Assembly (NCBI GenBank): GCA_949710005.1
Contig: OX453287.1
Coordinates: 15,857,560-15,921,559 of the forward strand
Source: Ricordea florida
Taxonomy: Eukaryota > Cnidaria > Anthozoa > Corallimorpharia > Ricordeidae
Reading direction: 5' to 3'
DNA: 64,000 bases
The notes beneath the pieces were generated by a model. The model searched no databases. It saw only the letters and a program-made list of their open reading frames with translations, and was not told the DNA's origin. Of the stretch, positions 56,319 through 64,000 are shown piece by piece. The first letter of the stretch is position 1. Every line of letters starts with the position of its first letter. The position numbers and the translations under genes are program-made.

Positions 56319-56520
56319 ACTCACTTCTCTTAACATCCGAATTACGTGTAACTGCACATGCGCAATCCTAACAGTCGAGTTGAGCAATTGCATAAACAAC
56401 TGTGTCACATTTATGTCTGATGGCATCATTTCATCAGTCTCTACAATAGCCTCCCTCTTGTTAATCGTAGGCAAGCTGATGCCAGGAACGCTTCCTCTAA
56501 GCGTCCCCGCACTATTATTT
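56319..56520 (-). repeat. 5' LTR remnant of the gypsy element
   Basis: It shares its inner end with the 3' remnant and is longer, although the outer boundary cannot be fixed. The adjacent TGG on the minus strand starts the presumed primer-binding site. Confidence 0.5.
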
Positions 56521-56755
56521 GTCGTTTGGTGAACCGGAAGCAGAAAAATCCTATATTAAAGGCGGCGAGGACGGAGAAGCTCGACGGTATGTTTGTCAAT
56601 GAAGACCTTGCTGTTGAAACTCAGTAAAGGCGTAAATAACTTAGGCCCAAGCTAAAACAAGCGAAGCAAGCTGGGAAGATTGCATATTATGTGTTGGATA
56701 AGGTTATAATCAGAGACAGATCATCGGTTTAGTTTATTCACATAAGTTGATCCCC

Positions 56756-56852
56756 TATAGTCTCCTCCGCAGCCGTTATTGGGATCGTCACGCAACGCTT
56801 CTCCCCCACACGCGTTGCGTGACGACCCTAATAACAGCTGCGGAGGAAAGTA
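56756..56852. mobile_element. 97-bp foldback (family G) with 9-bp target duplication
   Basis: The arms TCTCCTCCGCAGCCGTTATT and their inverse match the copy at 46.6 kb. TTGATCCCC borders both ends (56747-56755 and 56853-56861). Confidence 0.85.
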
Positions 56853-57261
56853 TTGATCCCCGTTCTTTACTTGTTTAAATATCCTTGATTTTCCTTTTAA
56901 TCATCTTGATGATGTCGCTTTAAATCTTGCTCTCTATGATCTATCACACGGCCCGGCACACTTTAATTCTGATCAATTAGAAAGTTTGTTTTTTCAATCC
57001 TTTAAGGTTACCGTAAACCTTCGCGGGTGTCCTTAGTCAAAAAAATTATTGCCGCGCTGTCTTAAAAACAACCACTACACATTATATATCAATGTAAAGG
57101 TTATAGAATGCTCTATTCGATAAAAATTGTTTCGCTTCAATTTTTTTTAATCGTAAGGCGAGCGCGACCTAAAAGCCCGAAACGACCGACGTAGGTAGGT
57201 AGAAATGTGGCGTAATGATGTTAACCAAAATTATGTAAATATTTCTGGCGATCGTTAAAAT

Positions 57262-58345
57262 CTCATCCAACAGAGTGGATAAGTGTGGTGGAGGCGCAGG
57301 CCTTTATTTACGCGACACTCTTACTTTTAATATTTTGCCTGATTTGTATATATCTAACCCTGCATTATTTAACTCAGTCTCGCGTGGAAGAAACCTTATT
57401 GTTGGTACAATTTATCGTCCTCCAAACCAAAACTTGCTTGAATTCATGGAATCTCTTCAGCCTTTAATTGAACAGGTAACCAGGGACAATAAGGTATGCT
57501 ATATAATGGGTGATTTTAATTTGGACTTAAGCTTGTTGAACCCTGATTTGCATTCAACCACAAATGATTTTGTGTACGTGTTGTTCTCTCATTCGTTTTT
57601 CCCACTAATTTCGAGACCTACTAGAAACACATCTCATAGTGCAACAATGGTTCAATTATTAATGACCTGTCTGACCATCTACCAGTCTTTTCATCTTGCT
57701 ACTCTGATGCTCGTTTTTCATCTATTAAGTCAGTCCCAACATAGCGTTACCATTCACAACTTTTCTCGTCAGAATATTAATGCTTTTAACTGACTGGAAT
57801 TCTTTAACTTCTAAAGACGCGGACGCTGCATATGATGAGTTCCTGCAAAACTAAGTACCTCTTACTAACCGAGTTCGAGGTCTGTACTGTAAGTTACGGA
57901 CCGAGTTTTTTCCGCTCGCATTTATGACCGAAGCGCAAAGCGCACGGGCCATGAATCCAAGCGGTAACAGCGAGGAGCCGTAACTTACAGTACGGACCGA
58001 GAAGGCGAGGTTTGTAAGATATTTATTATATCTCAAAATAAGCTTTTGAATTTAACAGGCCGTACTTCACTTTACGGCCCGCGAAATGGACCAATCACAG
58101 CGCGCGTACTTAATGAGAGATGTAATAAACTGAATTGTACAACAAGCGTTTTCCGCCAAGGCAGTTGTCGAGGTAAAAAGTTAAAAAGGCTGGGTAACAC
58201 TTGGTTGTCCAAAGGACTTAGAAAATCTGTTATTACACGAAGTCGAGAAGTTTTGGACTATTCTTAAAGAAACCTTATCGTGGGCATGAAGTTAGATACA
58301 AGGCGTACAAAAATAAACTAAATAAAGTTCAGTTTATTTGGTTTG
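57262..58345 (+). pseudogene. LINE endonuclease relic with foldback insertion
   Basis: The frame 57275-57793 reads GAGLYL, VGTIYRPP and YIMGDFNLDL, the active-site surroundings of the AP-like endonuclease of LINEs. A frame shift near 57650 leads into NDLSDHLPVF. After an inverted-repeat insertion the linker resumes near 58180 with NTWLSKGLRKS and RYKAYKNKLNK. The 5' start and the reverse transcriptase are missing. Confidence 0.75.
57850..58115. mobile_element. Foldback insertion within the LINE relic
   Basis: CTGTAAGTTACGG (about 57883-57900) returns inverted as CCGTAACTTACAG (about 57979). The right part contains GGACCAATCACAGCGCGCGT, similar to the right end of family F1. It interrupts LINE coding sequence. 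Confidence 0.6.
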
Positions 58346-58894
58346 GTGTGCCTTTGGAAGTCATACTGGATTCATTTTTCGGACCAGTGCTGCTTTCTTT
58401 ATAGTAGCGTTTTGGTTCAGTGCTCTTTATATCACGTGTTTCGTAGCCCTTTTCTTCGGCTTGATGTCATATATAGCTGTCTTAATTTCATATCAAACCC
58501 ATAATATTTTTCTGAATACGCTCCTCTACGGGTTCTATTTTCAGCTGTTTTCTTGTCGTTTGACATTGTATCTCGTGGTTGATAAATTGCATTAAATGTT
58601 TTGAAAAAAGCTTCTGACCGGAAGCATCGTGGCCCCTAGCAACGACAATGCACACCGCATCCCCCAGCTACGTACAAAAAATCTTGTCTCTCTAAGTTTT
58701 AAATCAGACCACAAAAATCAATGCCATGAAAATGTATGATATTCCTATCATTATCTTTGCCGTTTCTTGACGCTCCCGGCACGCACATTGTCGGCAAATT
58801 TTGACTTGGTTTTGCTTCATGATACACAAAAATTAAAGTAGCTATTATCGACATCCATTAAGGATTTGCGTAATTAAGACCAGGAAGGTGCTGT

Positions 58895-59200
58895 AATAAT
58901 AATAATAATAATAATAGTAATAATAATAATAATAATAATGAACTTCATTTGAGTGTCAACTGTATTTAGCACTAACGTACTGATTGGGGACACTGTAAAG
59001 CACAAATGAAATAAAATCAAATCAAATGGTTGTTTTTGTGAAGAGGGGAAAACCGGAGTACCTGGATAAAAACCTCTTGGAGCAGAGTAGTGAACCAACA
59101 AACTCAGCCTTCAAATGACGCCGGGGCTGGAAATCGAACCCGGGCCACATTGGTGGAGGGCGAGCGCTCTCACCACTCAGTGCGCCAACCCAGCTCTCTA
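58895..59200 (-). mobile_element. tRNA-derived SINE (family C) with (AAT)n tail
   Basis: On the minus strand the head has an A-box-like TTGGCGCACTGAGTGGTGAG and a B-box-like GGGTTCGATTTCC. It ends in an ATT/AAT microsatellite at 58895-58940. Head and body differ from families A and B. Confidence 0.65.
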
Positions 59201-59671
59201 TTGTTCAAACAATGACGTACTGATAATCCATTACGGTTAAAGGACATAAAAACCCTACTCCAACCCACTTTTCCGACACTTGTGGAACTACATTTAAAGC
59301 TGGAATAGTGTCAATAATTTCCGTGTTCGGTTTGTTTTAAGCAATTTCGTTCAGGGGAAATTATACCCTCAAAACTCAGCTGTTGTGTTTTGAGCGGCAG
59401 TTATGATTGTAGGATTTCGAGTCTCATCCAATTCAAAGAATACCGCACGAAAAAGAAAATAATTATTGCATAAAAAACAATATACAGGAAAAAGCAAGGC
59501 CATATGTTGTGAAAGTTCAGTTTCACATGAACGCAAACATTCCCCGAACTGCTGTTTGCATTCACCGTTTAAGCAGAAAACCAAACTGTTAGTTGACAGG
59601 TTGACCATAAGCAAACGGAACTAAGCTGATATAGTAAGTGAAATTAAGTGCTTAAACAGTTCCTAATAAAG

Positions 59672-60916
59672 ATGAAAGGTGGAAACGGGACTGCAGACTT
59701 CGTCAGCCAGGTTGATACCATGTTTCGGTGCCTTTTGTCATTTGGTATCAAGTGGAACCCTGACGATACCATAGCCCGTTGGTGCACGGTCTCCATCAAT
59801 TCAGTGGCCTTTATCCCTACCATACTCCTCAATCTCCTGGTCATCATAGCGGTTAAACGAAATGAAAAACTGCAAAGCAAATGTAACATTCTTCTGTCCA
59901 GTTTGGCCGTGACTGATCTGTTGGTAGGCGCTGTATCGCAGCCACTCTTTATTACGCAGCATGGATTTCTTCGCGAAAATGACTCGCTAAGAGAGTATTT
60001 TTGTGCAGTGGACTCCACATATCTAGTAATTGCACTTTTTGCTAGCGTGTCTTCTTACTTGCACTTGACTGTTATCGCTTGGGAGAGATGGATAGCCATC
60101 GAAAAACCTTTTCAGTACAAAACGATTGTAACAAAGGTTTTCATGAAGAAGATTTTATCAGTGGTGTGGATTGCAGCATTACTTTTCATATCTCCCGATT
60201 TCTTACTTCTATGCTCTGTTTTTAACGAGGACCAACACTTCTTCCTTTTCACGATTCTGAGCGTTCTGCTAGTGGTTCTGTTTTTTCTTATTGTATATTT
60301 CTACCTGGTAATCAACATCAAAATTGGCACACTTCCCGCGATCTTAACCAGCCATGCTAACGCGATGGCGAGAACAAGCCACGAAAGAAGCGTCGCAAGA
60401 ACTACCGGACTAATAACAGCGGCTGTGATGATGTGCTACAGTCCCATATTGCTCATATTATTTGGTTACTACTTGCCGGCAGCATATGACAGCACGTTTT
60501 TCTTTTGGGCTATGACGGTGTCTCACTTAAACTCCTCTCTTAATCTACTGCTGTACTGCTTCAAGAATGATCGCCTCAGGGAAGCAGTACTGGAGTTGTT
60601 AAGGATCAGGAATCCTCCAGTGGCTCAACTTAGAGTGAGTGAAGTAAGGAGAAATGCGTGGCAAGAGAACCGGGAGTTACAGCCAGCTCACTTCGTTGAA
60701 ACTGCTAGTCCGTCATCTTCAATTTCAAGATGGAAGTCCTGCGACAATGTGGCCGACTTGAACACGACTGACCCTTTTCTGAAGATGCCAAAGACCCAAA
60801 GATCCCAGTCAGCCCCGCTTTGTATAGTAAACAGAGATGGTTTTCACGACGACATGGTTCAAAATCGTTTACGAAATGCCTCAGTACAAAAGGAGCAATG
60901 TACGACAACGGTTTGA
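59672..60916 (+). CDS. Class A GPCR, intronless, 414 aa
   Basis: A single uninterrupted frame from ATG (the first likely start; a non-ATG extension is ignored) encodes seven helices. Landmarks include Asn of TM1 in LLNLLVI, SLAVTDLL in TM2, a Cys before TM3 (in YFCAVD), AWERW in place of DRY, another Cys in ECL2 (LLLCSVF), a basic ICL3, and NLLLY in place of NPxxY. An N-terminal sequon is NGT at residue 5. The tail ends TTTV, a class I PDZ-ligand pattern. It is a plasma-membrane receptor of unknown ligand, of the divergent single-exon type common in cnidarians. It is not closely related to the two spliced receptors. Lack of introns suggests origin by retroposition followed by expansion. Confidence 0.88.
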   Translation: MKGGNGTADFVSQVDTMFRCLLSFGIKWNPDDTIARWCTVSINSVAFIPTILLNLLVIIAVKRNEKLQSKCNILLSSLAVTDLLVGAVSQPLFITQHGFLRENDSLREYFCAVDSTYLVIALFASVSSYLHLTVIAWERWIAIEKPFQYKTIVTKVFMKKILSVVWIAALLFISPDFLLLCSVFNEDQHFFLFTILSVLLVVLFFLIVYFYLVINIKIGTLPAILTSHANAMARTSHERSVARTTGLITAAVMMCYSPILLILFGYYLPAAYDSTFFFWAMTVSHLNSSLNLLLYCFKNDRLREAVLELLRIRNPPVAQLRVSEVRRNAWQENRELQPAHFVETASPSSSISRWKSCDNVADLNTTDPFLKMPKTQRSQSAPLCIVNRDGFHDDMVQNRLRNASVQKEQCTTTV

Positions 60917-61203
60917 AAGGAAAATAATTGAGAAGTACAAGATGTGATGGTACCAAAAGGCAGAGAAAAAGTCTCTTTCTTCGCTGGTGAAATGCGGAAG
61001 ACTGGGTTACCTATTACTGGAAAATGGAAATCTCCCTGTGATGCACAAACTAAAAAGTCCTGCTTTAAACTTTTTAATTGGGAAGAAGATGCAATGTCCG
61101 ACAACGATGAGGTGGTCATTGGAAATACAGTTAAAACTTTGTAAATCTGCATATTTTTGGAGCACAATGAAAACTACTGGGTTTTGTAGTAACTGTGTCA
61201 TCC

Positions 61204-61209
61204 ATTAAA
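61204..61209 (+). promoter_or_regulatory. Possible polyadenylation signal ATTAAA of third GPCR
   Basis: ATTAAA lies 288 bases after the receptor stop on the same strand. It is a common variant signal. Downstream GT-rich support is weak. Confidence 0.35.
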
Positions 61210-62370
61210 GACTTTATCTTATTCATTTCCATAAACTGATAAACTAAAACCGGTATTCTCTTGATTTCTTCGTAAAGGGAACATGTTTTCCCTTTTGTGA
61301 TCGCTTACATATAACGTTTATTAAACGAGTTGTTCGTGAGTGTTGGCAAACGCGATGAAATAGTAATGTGGATGTTCAGTTAAAACGTATTTTCTTTAAC
61401 AGGATTTCTGATCATCTTGATTTTCCTCTGACGATATAATTTTGTATTTATCTTGGTATAATTGGCGATCAATGGATTGGTACAGAGTTTTCCACAGTTA
61501 TTTTTTTATCTTCTTTCACTATCTTGGATGATCTTACGTACTTTGCCTGTATCACGCTCTGCTTAATTAATCAATTTCGCAATACGTAGGTGTGCGGCTA
61601 GTTTGTAGTTAATGAAAGGAATTGAAGAGGCTGGTTTCCATATACTAATTACATTACTTTGCATAATTGGTTGTATATAGGTTTTTTGCGATCGCTGCGA
61701 TCCCCGAACAACACTTCATTGATCGTACTGTTTGGCATTTTCCTAATCACTGCTGCGATTGCTATGAAAAGCAGGGGGAGAATATCACATTTTATAAGCC
61801 CCTATCTTCTTCGAGATATCCGTGGCATCCCAGTTGCTTTCTCTAACTTTTTGTTACTATTCCTGCGCTTGTGTCATTTTGATTTCTATCAGTTGTAAAC
61901 AGTAAAGAAATGAATAAATATATGCCATGATAAATAACGTTCCGTCGTTCTCGCCGGAGTCACTAAATGATGAAAATTCGGGAAATCACTGGATTTTGGT
62001 TCAAATGATCACTTAAACTGTTGGCAAAAGGCAAATCAACATTTGCAAACAACATTTACTGTCAGTGCTTTATCGATTACCCTAGACTTGTATTTACATG
62101 TAAAAGTACATTTGAAGCTTTACGTTCGGTTTTTAATAATGCGAAACGGCTTTTCGCTGCTTTTAAGGCCTCCATGTCTTATTTCTTGGTGGTAGGTTAT
62201 TCTTCAGGAATATTTATTTCTATTGTGAGCTTAAGAAAGGATGTACTAACTTCCTTTATAAGAGATAAAAACCATGTCTTAAAAAATTTAGGATCGATTC
62301 ACGCGCCGGGCCTGTTATACTTTGCCTAGAGCACGTGACAGGCGCTCGACTCTCGTGGACAAATAAATGA
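61210..62370. other. Intergenic, no gene recognised
   Basis: Short frames at 61659-61898 and 62021-62329 have no recognised motif. The second runs into DNA that ends in a TAAA-type repeat at 62363-62385, so it is likely retroposon-related. Confidence 0.4.
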
Positions 62371-62745
62371 ATAAATAAATAAATCCGACCATGTCATAAT
62401 GTGGCAAAACAATTGACGTAGAGCATAACGCTAGGGGCCACTCCAGACAGTGGGAGGGGCCATCGCACTCCCGTTGGGTAGTTACCACTCGCTTTAAACC
62501 GGGCAGCCCCCGGACGGTTAAGTGCTATCTCGCCATAGTCTACCTGCCTCACTGGTGTGTAGGGCTAAGGGTTTGGAAAAACAGAAAGTTCCCGCAGAAG
62601 TGCCAGCCAAAGACTTAGGTGCTCCTCGGCGGTTTCGACGCACGTGTTGGTGTTGATCACGTCTCCTGGGCACGCTGTCTCGAACCATTCGGAGTCGGCA
62701 CCATGAATAAATGAATAAATAAATAATAAATTAATTGATAAAAAA
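62363..62745 (+). mobile_element. Retroposon-like sequence with (AAATG)/(TAAA) tails
   Basis: A GC-rich stretch with ACCGGGCAGCCCCCGG lies between two simple AATAAATGAATAAATA tails (62363-62386 and 62702-62735). This is the pattern of a short retroposon or LINE 3' end inserted beside another tail. The family is not recognised. Confidence 0.5.
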
Positions 62746-62881
62746 TTTATGTTGCGCTCTTTCCAGATGTGATCAAAAGCGCTTTACAACGCAACTGAGA
62801 TCAACACTGTACTTGAAGAAAAGCGCACCACATTACTGAACCAAAAACAGCAATAGACCTAGTCAAAGCTGCAGTCTCTCA

Positions 62882-62883
62882 TG

Positions 62884-62922
<39 letters not shown>

Positions 62923-62962
62923 GTAATAATAACAATAACAATAACAATAATAATAATAATAA
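62882..62962. repeat. Microsatellite (AAT)n with interruptions
   Basis: About 25 AAT-type trinucleotides occur with AGT and AAC interruptions. Confidence 0.95.
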
Positions 62963-63221
62963 TGAAAAGGAAGAATGTTTAGGCAAAAGATCAGATAATA
63001 ATGATACTAATTAAAAAACCAAACTTGAATCTTAGGTATATGTGGTTAAAAAATATATATATATACAAATTTTGTTTTCCTAAAGTTCTTCCCATGAAAT
63101 AATGTCAGTAAAAATTTCAATAACCTACCTACATAATAACACAAAAAGCTTTTACACGCTCTAAGCTTCTATGTACACAAGTTAAAATATTACAAAACTA
63201 AGGTGAACTATTTACAAAATA

Positions 63222-63262
63222 TAAATAATAATAATAATAATAACAAAACAATAATAATAATA
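63222..63262. repeat. Microsatellite (AAT)n
   Basis: A shorter AAT tract, interrupted once by an A-rich piece, lies in otherwise unassigned AT-rich DNA that extends to the window end. Confidence 0.9.
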
Positions 63263-64000
63263 ACAGCCAGAAGTAAGGTCCAGAGCACAGTCAGGAGTTG
63301 TGCAAACAACTACTGGACACAACTCTGTGACGATGTTAGAGGTTAAATTTGGTTTCAGTTCAAAATGATTTAACTTAGGTTGGTTTGTAATTATTTTTCT
63401 ATATTCATGACTAGAGTAGCCAGAGCTATGAAAATGCTGGCACAATTTGGGTGCAGTTTGCAAATTGAAACAGGGACTGTATAGTCCTTGTGCAGAAATG
63501 GTGGTCTTTTATTTCTTTTGTTCGGTCAAGTTTCTTAAAACGCTAACGATGACACTTGACCCAGTTCAATTCAGTTCAGTTTATTATTATTATTGTTTTT
63601 ATGTTTACAATTTATCCTCTACTACTCGCAGATAGCAACAGCTAGTCGAGGCGAGCAGTAGTTACACGCAGAATTACTTTAATACTTACAAAGAACAAGT
63701 TACAATAAAAGAAGGGAATATACACTAATTACAATGATAAGTTCTAATATTTCTAAGTTAAATAAGTATAATAAGTTAAATTGCTATAATTTACTCTAAT
63801 AAATAAAGACAAGAAGAAGAATATATGCAAATATAATCGAGCCGAGCTGATTCTATGACATTTTCATTTTCATTATCAGATCAGTTAACTCGATGTAGTC
63901 GTCAGTTTCGGTGAAGATTTGAAGTAAGACGTTATGACGTTTAACTTTGAATTTATGTTTCGATAAATTATGCATTTCAATTCTTAAATTGTTCCATATT

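Larger units (their letters stand above)
52037..56390 (-). mobile_element. Degraded Ty3/gypsy LTR retrotransposon
   Basis: Read on the minus strand the order is LTR remnant, gag, protease, reverse transcriptase, RNase H, integrase, polypurine tract, LTR remnant. The two LTR remnants share ACTCACTTCTCT and CGTGTAACTGCACATGCGCA (52037-52086 and 56319-56380). A primer-binding-like TGGCGACGAGG follows the 5' remnant. A G-rich tract AAAGGGGG lies at 52115-52125. Multiple frame breaks, an internal deletion in reverse transcriptase and a 190-bp insertion show that the element is dead. Confidence 0.85.

Noticed and set aside
52037-56390. An active retroelement or endogenous retrovirus
   Set aside because: No envelope gene, broken frames in every domain, the reverse-transcriptase palm deleted and an insertion in pol.

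Overview
This window reads as nuclear DNA of an anthozoan cnidarian, most likely a stony coral. Three things support this: rhodopsin-class GPCR genes in the style of cnidarian lineage-specific expansions (two with introns, one intronless); AT-rich non-coding DNA packed with tRNA-derived SINEs and foldback MITEs; and relics of Penelope-like, jockey/CR1-type LINE, Ty3/gypsy, Kolobok-like and PIF/Harbinger-like elements. There are no prokaryotic operons, ribosomal RNA genes or CRISPR arrays. Species assignment is not possible from the sequence alone.

Layout. 0.4-4.4 kb: a four-exon class A GPCR (338 aa) whose introns carry a ~107-bp tandem repeat and a SINE. 4.4-17 kb: mostly unrecognised non-coding DNA with several inverted-repeat elements and a tentative minus-strand exon near 11 kb. 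18.0-22.1 kb: a second, three-exon GPCR (536 aa), a paralogue of the first with two shared intron positions. 22-34 kb: repeat-rich DNA with MITEs, one nested inside another, four PIF-like MITEs (a fifth lies at 16.6 kb, counting the truncated copy at 8.7 kb as a sixth), a likely single-exon gene for a 146-aa protein with two CxxC...CxxH modules (26.3-26.7 kb), a Mutator-like foldback element and a perfect 279-bp palindrome. 34.3-46.0 kb: a LINE whose linker and reverse-transcriptase portions are separated by about 9.3 kb bounded by ~55-bp inverted repeats. Just inside its left end is a broken alpha-kinase gene; just inside its right end is the first exon of an integrase-like transposase. Between them lie an 18-bp minisatellite, a SINE, MITEs, a LINE scrap and the end of a Penelope-like reverse transcriptase. 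46-52 kb: MITEs, a SINE and a Kolobok-like element with TTAA ends. 52.0-56.4 kb: a degraded minus-strand Ty3/gypsy retrotransposon. 57.3-58.3 kb: a LINE endonuclease relic with a foldback insertion. 59.7-60.9 kb: a third, intronless class A GPCR (414 aa). 61-64 kb: simple repeats and retroposon tails.

The credible functional content is the three receptors and, less certainly, the 146-aa cysteine-module protein. The two spliced receptors share an amine-type TM3 aspartate and the CW(L/T)PFF motif, yet both have Tyr where the cysteine of the TM3-ECL2 disulfide normally sits. Almost everything else is explained by mobile elements, many with readable target-site duplications. The most unusual object is the 34.8-44.1 kb inverted-repeat-bounded segment that pairs an alpha-kinase with an integrase-like transposase.
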